A stretch of DNA of 64,000 nt from Bacteroidia bacterium. GTDB lineage: Bacteria; Bacteroidota; Bacteroidia; CAIKAF01. This document shows, piece by piece, positions 7,049-16,178 of the stretch. Positions within the stretch are counted from its first letter, which is position 1. Each line of letters begins with the position of its first letter. Position numbers and translations under genes: made by a program. The notes beneath the pieces were generated by a model, which was given only the letters and a program-made list of their open reading frames with translations, searched no databases and was not told the DNA's origin. The stretch is from assembly GCA_016742095.1 (NCBI GenBank), contig JACVCJ010000001.1, forward strand, positions 62,001-126,000, given 5' to 3'.

Positions 7049-8254
7049 TCAGTACTGTGCCATGAATGCGTCCACCGATTCCATCACGTGGGCGATCTGT
7101 TCCTGGTTCAGGCCCTGGTGGCAGGCCATCAGCATACCGCCGCGCATTACGCGGTCGGCTTCCGGGTATGCGTCTACACGTTTGCAGGCAATGTTCTTAA
7201 AGCCGGGCTGACGCAGGATGTTTCCGGTGAACACCGTACGGGTCATGATATTGCGTTTCTCCAGGAAGATCTGCAGGTCGCGGCGGATGAACGGCATATT
7301 GTCGCGCAGGGTCACCGCAAAGGCCAGCCATCCGGTACGGCTGTCGGGCAGCTGTTTCGGCAGAATAAAGAACTCTTCGTATTTCTCAAAGAAGGAACGC
7401 ATCTGGTTGTAGTTGGCGATGCGGGCATCGATATTGGCCTGCAGTTTGGCCAGCTGTACCAGTCCGAAGGCCGCGCCCATTTCGGAAGGTTCTACGTTGT
7501 AACCCGGTTCTTCGAACACGAATTTGGCATCGTAAGGTATACCGTCCACTTCTACATTGAAGCGGTTCTCTATCTTTTCACTTTCCACGAACAGCGATGA
7601 GCTGCGGCCCCAGGAACGCAGCAGTTTGCCGCGGTTGTAATGGGCGTCCTCGTTCACGCAGAGCATACCGCCGTTGCCGGCGCAGTTGATCACGTGTGAA
7701 CCGTAGAAACTGGTGGTGCTCATATGGGTAAAACGTCCCGAGCTGGCTCCGCCGATCTCGGCGCCCAGGGTATCGGCACTGTCTTCCAGGACAAAAAGTC
7801 CGTGTTTATCGGCAATAGCGCGCAGTTTTTGCCAGTCGGGCAGGTTCCCGATCAGGTTCGGGATGAACATGGCTTTGGTTTTGGGCGTGATCATGGCCTC
7901 TACCTTATCGGCATCGATATTGTAGGTGCCTTCTTCCACGTCTACGAACGCAGGAACCCATCCTTTTTTGATCAGCGGCGCCACCGTGGTCGAAAAGGTA
8001 AGTACCGGTGTAATGATCTCGGCTCCCGGCTCATAGTCGAGCAGGTCAGCGGCCAGGTACAGGGCGGTAGAGCCCGAGTTTACCATGATACCGTGTTTTT
8101 TGTTGTACAGCGCCGAAACTTTTTCTTCCATTTCGCGCACGTGTTTGCCCATCATGGTAGAGGTACGAAGCACGTTTACCACCGCTTCAATTTCTTCTTC
8201 ACCATGTACACTTTTTCCGTAGGGGACCTGAATGTAATTTTGCGTTACTGACAT
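7049..8254 (-). CDS. DegT/DnrJ/EryC1-fold enzyme of the ColD/RfbH 4-keto-6-deoxyhexose 3-dehydratase type
   Basis: A 401-residue PLP-fold protein. PLP-site features are NSGSTALYLAAD (59-70) and LEDSADTLGA (156-165), including the Asp that contacts the pyridine nitrogen. The position normally held by the Schiff-base Lys (SFxxxK) is His187 in SFYGSHVINCAGNGG. Lys-to-His is the diagnostic change of ColD (GDP-4-keto-6-deoxymannose 3-dehydratase) and RfbH/E1, which use PMP to remove the 3-hydroxyl. ColD-like sequence continues in GYNVEPSEMGAA (residues 264-275 approx.) and in RTVFTGNILRQPG near the C-terminus. It probably makes a 3-deoxy sugar for LPS or glycans, yet no sugar-nucleotide or glycosyltransferase genes adjoin it. 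The exact NDP-sugar is unknown. Confidence 0.85.
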   Translation of the reverse strand: MSVTQNYIQVPYGKSVHGEEEIEAVVNVLRTSTMMGKHVREMEEKVSALYNKKHGIMVNSGSTALYLAADLLDYEPGAEIITPVLTFSTTVAPLIKKGWVPAFVDVEEGTYNIDADKVEAMITPKTKAMFIPNLIGNLPDWQKLRAIADKHGLFVLEDSADTLGAEIGGASSGRFTHMSTTSFYGSHVINCAGNGGMLCVNEDAHYNRGKLLRSWGRSSSLFVESEKIENRFNVEVDGIPYDAKFVFEEPGYNVEPSEMGAAFGLVQLAKLQANIDARIANYNQMRSFFEKYEEFFILPKQLPDSRTGWLAFAVTLRDNMPFIRRDLQIFLEKRNIMTRTVFTGNILRQPGFKNIACKRVDAYPEADRVMRGGMLMACHQGLNQEQIAHVMESVDAFMAQY

Positions 8255-8363
8255 ATAGATAGCCGATAAATTAACGACACGAAGGTGCGCAATATTCTTT
8301 GTTTTTCAAATCGGCCCGGTGTGAAAATTCTCTTTATAAAGGGTTAATTCGGTGTGAAAACCC

Positions 8364-8747
8364 TTACTGTTCCCACTTGTATTTGCAGGAAACCGCCTGC
8401 AGGGGTTTGCCCGATGTGCTTTGTTCGCAGATCTTTTCATCGCCTTTCCAGAGCTCCACGCGTATTTCATCGTTCAGGAAGAGGCTGCTGTCGCAGGCGC
8501 CGGTCTCGGGGCATACGGAGCTTTGTACCGCAACCTGTACGGGCTGGAACTCTAAGGCGGCAATATCCTGTTCAAAAGAGGTACCGAAATCGGAGCGGGC
8601 CACAAAATTACCGTCGCTGTCGTAATAACTCACTTTGCAGGCGGTAGTACAGCTGGCTTTGTAGCTGAAGGCCGTAGTTTTCTTACAGGCCGTAAAACCG
8701 CTGGCGGCAATACCCAGACCGAGGAACAGAATTGCTTTCTTTTTCAT
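8364..8747 (-). CDS. Small Cys-containing lipoprotein, unknown function
   Basis: A 127-residue protein with a signal sequence and lipobox (GFTAC; lipidated Cys about residue 21). The mature part has several further Cys (SCTTACKVSYY, VCPETGACD, KICEQS, VSCKYKWEQ), suggesting disulfides. No family is recognised. It is expected on the periplasmic face of the inner or outer membrane. It is a single gene between a ColD-like enzyme and acyl-CoA dehydrogenase, all on the minus strand. Confidence 0.7.
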   Translation of the reverse strand: MKKKAILFLGLGIAASGFTACKKTTAFSYKASCTTACKVSYYDSDGNFVARSDFGTSFEQDIAALEFQPVQVAVQSSVCPETGACDSSLFLNDEIRVELWKGDEKICEQSTSGKPLQAVSCKYKWEQ

Positions 8748-8794
8748 AGTAGCTAAATAAACTCAGCTAAAGATAAAGACTTCTGCCGAAAAAC

Positions 8795-8820
8795 AAAAAA
8801 GGAGGCCGAAGCCTCCTTTC
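8795..8820 (-). terminator. Terminator of the acyl-CoA dehydrogenase gene
   Basis: On the minus strand AAAGGAGGC-TTCG-type loop-GCCTCC is followed by TTTTTT, four bases after the dehydrogenase stop codon. This is a classic short rho-independent hairpin. Confidence 0.9.
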
Positions 8821-8823
8821 CGT

Positions 8824-9975
8824 TTAATTTTTTATCAGGTTTCGTGAGATCACGAGTTTCTGAATTTCGGAAGTTCCTTCCCCGATGGTCATCAGTTTGG
8901 AATCGCGCAGGAATTTTTCGGCGGGATATTCTTTGGTGAACCCGTAGCCGCCCATGATCTGTACGGCTTCGTTCCCGCATTTTACGCAGAGTTCCGAAGT
9001 AAAGTACTTGGCATAAGCGCCGGCCTGGGTCACTTTTTCGCCGCGGTTCTTGAGGTCGGCCGCGCGGTAGGTGAGCAGCTCGGCCGCTTCGATCTCCGTA
9101 GCCATATCGGCCAGTTTAAACCCGATGGCCTGGAAATTGGCGATGGGCTGTCCGAACTGTTCGCGTTCCTTGGCGTATTTCAGGGCCGCTTCGAAAGCGC
9201 CTTTGGCGATACCCAGGGATACGGCCGCGATGGAAATACGTCCGCCGTCGAGGATCTGCATGGCCTGTTTAAAGCCCTGACCCACCTGACCGACCACATT
9301 CTCTTCGGGGATACGTACGTTGTCGAAGATCAGTTCGGCCGTTTCGCTGGCACGTACGCCCAGTTTGTTCTTGATCTTAACGGCAGAAAAGCCCGGTGTG
9401 CCTTTTTCAACGATGAACGCGGTGATACCGTTGGAGTCGAGCAGATCGCCCGTACGTACCAGTACCACGGCCACATCGCCGCTCAGTCCGTGTGTGATCC
9501 AGTTCTTACTGCCGTTCAGCACCCATTCGTTCCCGTCTTTTACCGCGGTACATTTCATACGCATGGCATCGGAACCGGTGTTGGCCTCGGTCAGTCCCCA
9601 GGCGCCGATCCATTCGCCTGTGGCCAGTTTAGGGAGGTATTTTTTCTTTTGTTCTTCGCTGCCGTGGTAGTAGATATGCCCGGTGCAAAGGGAATTGTGA
9701 GCGGCTACCGAAAGGGCTACACCGCCGCATACTTTAGCCAGTTCGCTCAGAGCTGCAACATACTCGTGATAGCTGAACCCGCTTCCGCCGTAAGCTTCCG
9801 GAACGAAAATGCCTAAAAGGCCCATTTCGCCCATCTTTTTCATTACATCAACAGGAAAGATCTCATTTTCGTCCCAGTGCATCACATTCGGACGAATTTC
9901 TTTCTCTGCGAAATCGCGCACCATCTGCGCGATCATTTTTTGGTTTTCATTAAATTCGAAATTCATGGGTTTCAA
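8824..9975 (-). CDS. Acyl-CoA dehydrogenase
   Basis: FAD-dependent first step of acyl-CoA beta-oxidation (alpha,beta-dehydrogenation). At 383 residues it matches the usual ACAD length. Visible signatures are WGLTEANTGSDAMRMK (flavin-binding ACAD motif), NGSKNWITHGLSGD, and the C-terminal QIMGGYGFTKEYPAEKFLRD plus LMTIGEGTSEIQKLVISR; the Glu in IGEGTSE is at the catalytic-base position of short/medium-chain dehydrogenases. Substrate chain length cannot be determined. No ETF or other beta-oxidation genes are adjacent; it has its own terminator. Confidence 0.95.
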   Translation of the reverse strand: MKPMNFEFNENQKMIAQMVRDFAEKEIRPNVMHWDENEIFPVDVMKKMGEMGLLGIFVPEAYGGSGFSYHEYVAALSELAKVCGGVALSVAAHNSLCTGHIYYHGSEEQKKKYLPKLATGEWIGAWGLTEANTGSDAMRMKCTAVKDGNEWVLNGSKNWITHGLSGDVAVVLVRTGDLLDSNGITAFIVEKGTPGFSAVKIKNKLGVRASETAELIFDNVRIPEENVVGQVGQGFKQAMQILDGGRISIAAVSLGIAKGAFEAALKYAKEREQFGQPIANFQAIGFKLADMATEIEAAELLTYRAADLKNRGEKVTQAGAYAKYFTSELCVKCGNEAVQIMGGYGFTKEYPAEKFLRDSKLMTIGEGTSEIQKLVISRNLIKN

Positions 9976-10025
9976 ATAAATAATATGACAAACAACAACT
10001 TAGAGAGAGGACTTTTTCAGGGGCG

Positions 10026-10904
10026 CTAAAGTAGTAAATAAGGCAAACATTTGGAATAGGTTTCGGCGTTTACAAGACCCTTTTCGCCCAATTCTTCCAA
10101 ACGGCGGAAAAAACCGTTCTTTTCCCTGTAATTTACAATGTTCCGGGCGGTCTTTTTGTCGATATAGGGCAGCTGCAGCCAGTCTTCGTAGCCGGCGTAA
10201 TTGACGGATACCTGCCGCAGTTTTACCGGGCTGGTCCACAGGTATTTCTCGATCGCGAGGTAGGTTTCTTCCTTCAGTCCGTATACGTCGCGCAGCTGTG
10301 CAACGGAATGGAAGCCGCCCAGGCGTTCCCGGAAACGCACGATGCGCAGGGCCAGGGTGCTGCCAATGCCGGGCAGGCGTTTCAGTTCGGTGGTATCGGC
10401 CGTGTTCAGGTCGGTATGTGGTTCCGAAGGGCCTGCCACACCTGCGTTTTCCGTAACTTTCGCACCTGTTTTTCGTATACGTATAAAAGGGGCTATGCGG
10501 TCGTAAAATTTCCCGGAGATCACAAAGCACTTCTGCAGGTCTTCTGCCTTGCGGAAACCTCCGGTACGGGCTTCGTAATTCTTCAGTACTTCGGCCTGCC
10601 GGGGCGAAAGTCCCATGCGTACCCATTCTTCCGCGGGCAGTCCGTTCGGATCGAAAGGCTGAAGGGCAGGCGTATTTTTTCCGGGTCGGGTGTACATGTT
10701 CCGTTCTGCGTAACCGGGTGGGTCTTGCAGGGAACTGTCGAAGGGCATAACTGCAAAAGCCTGCAGCTCGGGAGATACGGGTGGTACAATAAGGGGCAGA
10801 AAAGTGGTAAAAAGAATGCAGGCACCAAGGATGCCTGCAAGTACGATCATTCCCCTACGTTCCGACCGGTTAAAACTGAAAAACGGACGCAGGAACTGTT
10901 TCAT
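10026..10904 (-). CDS. Helix-hairpin-helix (ComEA-like) protein with N-terminal membrane segment
   Basis: A 292-residue protein with a transmembrane segment near residues 18-42 (GMIVLAGILGACILFTTFLP). Several HhH units of the ComEA type follow: MGLSPRQAEVLKNYEARTGGF, LNTADTTELKRLPGIGSTLA with IVRFRERLGGFHSVAQL, and LPYIDKKTARNIVNYREKNG. Such modules bind DNA backbone nonspecifically. ComEA proteins serve DNA uptake, but this long three-module Bacteroidota form has no assigned role. It may act on DNA outside the cytoplasmic membrane if the anchor is N-in. Confidence 0.85.
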   Translation of the reverse strand: MKQFLRPFFSFNRSERRGMIVLAGILGACILFTTFLPLIVPPVSPELQAFAVMPFDSSLQDPPGYAERNMYTRPGKNTPALQPFDPNGLPAEEWVRMGLSPRQAEVLKNYEARTGGFRKAEDLQKCFVISGKFYDRIAPFIRIRKTGAKVTENAGVAGPSEPHTDLNTADTTELKRLPGIGSTLALRIVRFRERLGGFHSVAQLRDVYGLKEETYLAIEKYLWTSPVKLRQVSVNYAGYEDWLQLPYIDKKTARNIVNYREKNGFFRRLEELGEKGLVNAETYSKCLPYLLL

Positions 10905-10912
10905 TTTTGTAT

Positions 10913-11059
10913 TTAAGGATTTTCGTCCAGCGGATCGGGCAGCTCTGTGTGCTCGCCCTTTTCCGTAGGCGCTTTCATTACTTTTACAAAGAAATAAATG
11001 GTGATGGCGGTGACCGTAACCTGTACGGTGATCATCATAAATAGTGCGATCGTGTTCAT
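10913..11059 (-). CDS. MetS-like small subunit of NSS transporter
   Basis: ATG at 11059, TAA at 10913-10915; 48 residues. It has a single hydrophobic helix (IALFMMITVQVTVTAITIYFFV) followed by a short charged tail (KVMKAPTEKGEHTELPDP). It lies three bases downstream of the NSS-family transporter, the arrangement of MetS/MetP-type systems, where the tiny membrane protein is needed for transporter function. Family assignment rests on size, topology and position. Confidence 0.7.
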   Translation of the reverse strand: MNTIALFMMITVQVTVTAITIYFFVKVMKAPTEKGEHTELPDPLDENP

Positions 11060-11062
11060 AGA

Positions 11063-12721
11063 TTAGAATTTTTTAGTTCGGAGCTTACTGGCACGGTATA
11101 CCAGGAAACTGATGAATAAAAAGGCCGCTACCAGTATTAAACGTGCAATGATGGTAAAGGTTAGTTTCTTTTCCAGGAAAGCGCGTTTTACATTGTCGGT
11201 TTCGGCAGCTATTTCGCCACGAAGGCCGTTCATGGTAATTTTTTTGATCAGGGAGCCGTTATCGAGTGGCCAGCCGTCGCCGCTGAAAAGTCCGCTGAAG
11301 GCCATGCCCCAGTCGTTATCCACAGGTTTGATGATATTGGCCAGGAATACCAGCAACAGCAGTACGGGCGTTACATAACCGATCACGTACCTGAAGAAGC
11401 CGGGCACTTTAAAGTCGGCGCCGAGCGTAATTTCCTGCCAGCCCTTTTTCATACCGAAGATCCAGGCAAAAAGTACGGTCTCTGCCAGGGCGAATACAAA
11501 GAGCGAGTTGGTCCCCGCCCAGTCGTCGTACTCGTCAAAGACCCCGTACTGGTAAAAGAATACCGTAGGCAGACCGAGTACCAGCACGAACAGACCGAAG
11601 GACCAGGCGCCCAGTTTGCGGCCCCAGCCGTATTCGTCGTGCATAAAGCCCATCCAGGGAGTTCCCATGGCCAGCGAAGACGTGATGCCTGCAAAGAACA
11701 GCAGTCCGAAGAACATGACGCCGGCTACCGGAGCCAGTACGCTGCCCCACTGGTAAAACAGGTAGGGCATGGTTTTAAAGCCCAGTGCAAAGCTGCCCTG
11801 TTTGGCGATCTCGAGCATACCTTCCACACCGAAATAACCTACGGTGATCGGAATTACGATCGATGCGCCCACGACCACTTCCACAAATTCGTTCATCCAG
11901 CCGGCGCTCATGGCATTTAAGGCCACATCGTCGCGGGAGTTCAGGTAAGAGGCGTAGCAGTGTACGGTGCCCATCCCCACCGAAAGGGTAAAGAAGATCT
12001 GTCCGGCAGCTGCCAGCCATACATTGGGGTTGTACAGGGAATTGAAATCGGGAGTCCACAGGTAATTGAGACCTACGGTACCGTCATAGGCGGCACCGCT
12101 GTCGCCGGCCTGCAGGGTAATGGCGCGCACGGCAAGGAAGATACCGAAAAGGATCAGCAGCGGCATACCTACTTTGGCCACTTTTTCCACGCCGTCCAGA
12201 CCTTTGGACAGGATATAGGTGTTCAGCAGCAGGCAGAACAGGTAAAAAATAACGGCTTCGTAGGGAATTCCCGTTGTAGAGGTACTTACATCCACGTAAC
12301 TGTCAAAGAAAGACGCTACGGCATTGCGGTCCATCCCGTTGAATGTACCCAGTATGGAGTGCATTACGTACGACATGGTCCAGGATTCGATATAACAGTA
12401 GTAGGCAGCTACGGCCACATTGGTAAAGATACCGAATACACCGATGTATTTCCAGAGGGCTTTTTTGCCCATTTCATTCAGGATGAACGGTGTAGAGTGG
12501 TTCCCGGAACGTCCGCCGTAACGGCCCATGCTCCATTCGATCCAGAGCAGGGGAATACCCATTAATACGAAACAGACCAGGTAAGGGATAATAAAAGCAC
12601 CACCGCCGTTCTGCACGGCCTGGGCCGGGAATCGCAGGAAATTTCCGAGTCCGACGGCATTACCCGCCATCGCTAAAATAAGTCCGATGCGCGATCCCCA
12701 TTGTTGTTTCTCCTTTGTCAT
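11063..12721 (-). CDS. Sodium-dependent neurotransmitter-symporter family (NSS/SNF) transporter
   Basis: Na+-coupled amino-acid uptake permease of the LeuT fold, 552 residues with about 12 predicted membrane helices. The N-terminal signature GLILAMAGNAVGLGNFLRFP is the NSS TM1 motif (unwound substrate- and Na+-binding region), followed by NGGGAFIIPYL and GIPLLWIEWSMGRYGG. It extends beyond LeuT with about 50 residues and an extra C-terminal helix, as in the MetP/Bacteroidota type. With the adjacent MetS-like peptide it probably forms a two-subunit amino acid transporter. Substrate not predictable. Confidence 0.92.
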   Translation of the reverse strand: MTKEKQQWGSRIGLILAMAGNAVGLGNFLRFPAQAVQNGGGAFIIPYLVCFVLMGIPLLWIEWSMGRYGGRSGNHSTPFILNEMGKKALWKYIGVFGIFTNVAVAAYYCYIESWTMSYVMHSILGTFNGMDRNAVASFFDSYVDVSTSTTGIPYEAVIFYLFCLLLNTYILSKGLDGVEKVAKVGMPLLILFGIFLAVRAITLQAGDSGAAYDGTVGLNYLWTPDFNSLYNPNVWLAAAGQIFFTLSVGMGTVHCYASYLNSRDDVALNAMSAGWMNEFVEVVVGASIVIPITVGYFGVEGMLEIAKQGSFALGFKTMPYLFYQWGSVLAPVAGVMFFGLLFFAGITSSLAMGTPWMGFMHDEYGWGRKLGAWSFGLFVLVLGLPTVFFYQYGVFDEYDDWAGTNSLFVFALAETVLFAWIFGMKKGWQEITLGADFKVPGFFRYVIGYVTPVLLLLVFLANIIKPVDNDWGMAFSGLFSGDGWPLDNGSLIKKITMNGLRGEIAAETDNVKRAFLEKKLTFTIIARLILVAAFLFISFLVYRASKLRTKKF

Positions 12722-12866
12722 AGGCTAAGAAATAGTGTTCTTGATCGGGCTAAATTAATAATATTATGAAAAGTACAAATGAAAGTTACGTTTGTTTTAT
12801 GAGTATGTTTCCACAGCAAAGCCCCGGATAGCCTGTATAGCATCGCCTGAGGGATTTTTAGTATAT

Positions 12867-14162
12867 TCATGAAGAATCCTGTGCGGGCAATGTGCCGTTG
12901 CGCAGTATCTTGTTCCCGATGAGGCAGGAAATACATTGCCGGGCGCGGCAGTAACGCTTGTGCTGGTGATAAGCGGCCTGCGTATCGAAGGCGTTCTGCT
13001 GCGGAACTTCCCACTGCGCGTATACACGGGTGTGGCGGTTGTCTTCCGGCGGCAGCGATTGTAACAGTTCTACGGTCCTTTCCATCAGGGCGGAGTTCTC
13101 TGAGCGTAGGGCTTCCCAGGCCATCAGGGGAACTACCGAATTAATGAGCAGTCCGTCGATGCTGTGTTCTCCCGGTTGGGCCTGTCTGTGGGGCCGGGGC
13201 GAGTTAAAATCGTAATGTGAGGCCCAGAAATCAGAACAGCCGGTGCGGAACAGGTTGCGGATGCCGGCCGGATCGCCCGCCTGCAGGATGGGGTTCACCA
13301 TAAAGCCCGAATGGTGAATGAGCGCTGCCAGCTGGGCCAGGCGTACGGTAGGAAAATTCCCCGGCCGGGTCTTCGAGAACTTCCACAGGTGTTTCTGCAT
13401 GGGCGACAGCGGGAAAAGCCGCCGTATATGCAGGAATTCCTTACGCAGTTCCAGGGCGTACGCATGGTCTCCGGGATCTTCGAGAAACCCGGCCATGCCC
13501 AGCAATATGGCTTCCAGCTGGAAAAGGGAATGCCTGTGGCGCGCCAGTATTTTTACGTCGGTACGCAGGCCCAGCATCTGCCCGGCTTCGGTATTGATGC
13601 CGAACCCGAAATTGCGGCAAAGCAGGATGAAAAAAGCCTGATCGATCCGTTGCCCGGTATGTTCAAACAATTCCTGCAGGCGCCGTGCTTTTTCCTGTAT
13701 ACGTTCAATACCGGCTTTTTCCCACTGCCGGGTAAAATAAATGCCGGGGACCTGCTCCAGTGCGTATGTGCATGCGGGCCGTCCGCTCAGTTTCTGCAGG
13801 CCGGTATAGGTCTGCCAGAAGGCTTTTTCTATAAAAGGATGCAGTTCCAGAACGGGAATTTCCTTGCCCAGTACCTGGGTGCGGCAGCCTTTGCGGAACA
13901 CCACATGCAGTATCACATTGCTGTAGGCCGCATCGTTCTGGTGCCCGTGCAGGTACCAGTCGGGCCCTTCGGCATGCAGTTCCACATTGCCGGCCAGCAG
14001 CAGCCCGCCGATACGCAGCCGTGCATTAAAGAAATCGGGTCCGGAATCCGGGTTCAGCCGGCCGGGGTGGATGCATTCCACCTTTTCGCCGTCGAGGGTG
14101 TACAGGCGGTCCTTATTAAAAAGGCCGTACTGCCATATAAAATGGAGGACATTTTCGCGCAT
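12867..14162 (-). CDS. DUF2851 family protein
   Basis: A 431-residue protein from the preferred start MRENVLHFIWQYGLF; a longer frame from 14210 adds residues overlapping the next gene's terminator. DUF2851 features are LNPDSGPDFFNARLRI and NVELHAEGPDWYLHGHQND, and YSNVILHVVF. This N-terminal block has E, D and H residues reminiscent of a restriction-nuclease-like fold, but no function is established. The C-terminus has clustered cysteines (YCRARQCISC), a possible metal site. It is a common Bacteroidota single-copy gene. No operon partner is obvious; 145 bases without a gene separate it from the NSS transporter. Confidence 0.85.
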   Translation of the reverse strand: MRENVLHFIWQYGLFNKDRLYTLDGEKVECIHPGRLNPDSGPDFFNARLRIGGLLLAGNVELHAEGPDWYLHGHQNDAAYSNVILHVVFRKGCRTQVLGKEIPVLELHPFIEKAFWQTYTGLQKLSGRPACTYALEQVPGIYFTRQWEKAGIERIQEKARRLQELFEHTGQRIDQAFFILLCRNFGFGINTEAGQMLGLRTDVKILARHRHSLFQLEAILLGMAGFLEDPGDHAYALELRKEFLHIRRLFPLSPMQKHLWKFSKTRPGNFPTVRLAQLAALIHHSGFMVNPILQAGDPAGIRNLFRTGCSDFWASHYDFNSPRPHRQAQPGEHSIDGLLINSVVPLMAWEALRSENSALMERTVELLQSLPPEDNRHTRVYAQWEVPQQNAFDTQAAYHQHKRYCRARQCISCLIGNKILRNGTLPAQDSS

Positions 14163-14187
14163 TGGCTGGTAAATTTTGCGTATGTCC

Positions 14188-14224
14188 AAAAATAAAAAGA
14201 GCCTGCACACTGTGCAAGCTCTTC
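14188..14224 (-). terminator. Terminator of the first T9SS cargo gene
   Basis: On the minus strand AAGAGC-TTGCACA pairs with TGTGCAG-GCTCTT (one mismatch), followed by TTTATTTTT. It lies 28 bases after the stop at 14252. Confidence 0.85.
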
Positions 14225-14251
14225 GTAAATCAATTTCGCGCGTTTATAAAT

Positions 14252-16108
14252 TTAATGCTTGATGAAACGCAGGGTTTTTAACCCGTTCTCGCTTTTCATA
14301 CGGATCATGTAAACGCCGTTGGCCAGGCCGGTAAGATCAAAAGCTTTGATGTATTTACCCTGTGGCACGAATTTTTCTTCTTCAAAGATCTGTTTGCCCA
14401 TCGCATCGATGATGGTGAACGTGATGTCTCCGGCAACAAAAGCCTCAAAATTCAGGCTGATGTTCTGTGTAGCCGGGTTCGGGAACAGCAGTACGTCGCT
14501 GAAGGCGGGCGTTTCTTCCACACCGAAGAGCGAAGTTACATTGATCACGTTGGATGTATCGGAACAACCGAACATATTGGTGGCAATAACCGAGTAGTTA
14601 CCGGTAAAGGCCGGGATCAGCGTGGCTCCGGTTCCGTTCGGGAATACCAGGGTATTGTTGAACAGCCATTGGAAAGTACTTCCGGCCTGGGCAGAAACAC
14701 TCAGTACACCGGCATTGTTTGTAATGCTGGTGTTGTATACACCCGGGAAGTGAGATACCTGCGTCCATGCAGACTGGCTTGAGCAGCCGGTGGCCAGGTC
14801 GGTGATGCGTACCATGTAACTGCCTGAATCCATTACGGTAATGGAATTGCCGGATGAATCAGAAAGCAGTCCGGCAGTATTGTACCATTCGTACAGGTAG
14901 TTGCCGGCCGGTGCGCTCAGGGTCACCGGGGTCAGTTCGCATACGCTGTCGTTCGGTGAAGCACTTACTATCGGTGCCGCCGGTGAATTGAAGATATTAA
15001 TGGTATCGGTGGTGGTATTGCTGGAGAACTGGGTCTGGGTAATGTTGAACGAGAAGTTCACACCGCCGCCGCCGGAAGTGATGGCCGTGGTAGAACCGTT
15101 GTAGGAACCCGGACCGGTTACGATCACCGTAGTGGCGCCGCCGTTATCGTTCGGAGAACCGAACGGAGGACCTGTATCATTCTCCTGGAAGGAGAAGGTA
15201 AGCGTCCAGGATTGCAGTACCACGCCCAGGTTCGACCAGGACGGAGTAACGGTATTGCCTACCTCGCTGCTGGTATAGTTACCCGCACCGTGTGTAACGG
15301 TAAACTGCAGGTCGGCATTGCCGCTGCCGCAGTTCAGCTCTTCGATATCACCGCACCACCAGCCGCCGGTAACATTGGCCGAAAGGCTGTTCAGTACCGT
15401 GTTGTAAATGGTCGTGGTAAGCGACGGGTAGTAGGCTCCGGCCGGGGCGTAGTTTTGCGCCGGGGGATTGACCACCGTGCTGTTGTTACCGTTCCCGAAG
15501 TTCCAGGTATAGCTGGTGATCTGCGGAGGCGTGGTAACCACATTGGCCGTAAAGTTGATGGTAGCGCTGTCGCAGCCGCCTACAGGCGTAAAGTTAAAAT
15601 AGCCGTTGCCGCTGGTTGGGGCATCGATCGTAAATACGTACTGCAGTTGTTCGTTTTGTGTGAACTGGCCAAATGGCGTATTTGCCGTACCGGCAATATT
15701 GATCGTAGCCGTGTAGTTGCCCGGAGGGGAAAGCGGCGTTCCGCAGAAACGGATACAGGCCAGCTGCTCGCCGGCATCGGGATTGTAGTTACAGCCGTTG
15801 GCGTTGTTGTTGCACTGCCAGCTGATGCCTACCGGAAGTCCGGTAATAGATACGTAATCTACGTTTACGATCTGTACCGTACCGATACCGGATATATTCG
15901 TGTCCTTGGGCATGTAGAAGGTAACGTCCGTCTGGTAAGACTGGTATTGCGTCATATGAGGCGACTGCCCCGATAAGGGACACTGTGTGCCTCCCTGCGC
16001 AAAACACCCCGGTAACGGAGTACAGGTGCCGCAGGCCTGTGACCACAGGTTACCCATGACCAGTCCTGCCGCCAGGATAAGTGTAGAAATTTTATATTTC
16101 ATACGCAT
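14252..16108 (-). CDS. T9SS type A sorting-domain protein with PKD-like domain (paralogue of the next gene)
   Basis: A 618-residue secreted protein. A signal peptide (MRMKYKISTLILAAGLVMG) precedes a Cys-rich segment (residues 26-125). A PKD-like beta-sandwich (about 165-245; SYTWNFGNGN) comes next, then a block at 248-356 beginning GGWWCGDIEELNCGSGNADL that is nearly shared with the neighbour. Ig-like repeats follow, and a C-terminal type A sorting domain (LFPNPATQNISLNF ... LANGVYMIRMKSENG). T9SS exports such proteins across the outer membrane and cuts the C-terminal signal. The mature function is unknown; adhesion or ligand binding is possible. An alternative Met sits two codons downstream. 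Confidence 0.88.
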   Translation of the reverse strand: MRMKYKISTLILAAGLVMGNLWSQACGTCTPLPGCFAQGGTQCPLSGQSPHMTQYQSYQTDVTFYMPKDTNISGIGTVQIVNVDYVSITGLPVGISWQCNNNANGCNYNPDAGEQLACIRFCGTPLSPPGNYTATINIAGTANTPFGQFTQNEQLQYVFTIDAPTSGNGYFNFTPVGGCDSATINFTANVVTTPPQITSYTWNFGNGNNSTVVNPPAQNYAPAGAYYPSLTTTIYNTVLNSLSANVTGGWWCGDIEELNCGSGNADLQFTVTHGAGNYTSSEVGNTVTPSWSNLGVVLQSWTLTFSFQENDTGPPFGSPNDNGGATTVIVTGPGSYNGSTTAITSGGGGVNFSFNITQTQFSSNTTTDTINIFNSPAAPIVSASPNDSVCELTPVTLSAPAGNYLYEWYNTAGLLSDSSGNSITVMDSGSYMVRITDLATGCSSQSAWTQVSHFPGVYNTSITNNAGVLSVSAQAGSTFQWLFNNTLVFPNGTGATLIPAFTGNYSVIATNMFGCSDTSNVINVTSLFGVEETPAFSDVLLFPNPATQNISLNFEAFVAGDITFTIIDAMGKQIFEEEKFVPQGKYIKAFDLTGLANGVYMIRMKSENGLKTLRFIKH

Positions 16109-16149
16109 TTGGGTTTACTGATGAATTGATGATTATGTGATAAAGAGAT

Positions 16150-16174
16150 AAGGCCCGGCGCTGGACCGGGCCTG
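16150..16174 (-). terminator. Hairpin terminator of the second T9SS cargo gene
   Basis: AGGCCCGG and CCGGGCCT form a strong stem directly after the stop at 16179. On the minus strand only a weak T-rich tail follows (TTATCTCTTT), so it may attenuate rather than fully stop transcription into the paralogue. Confidence 0.6.
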
Positions 16175-16178
16175 TTTG

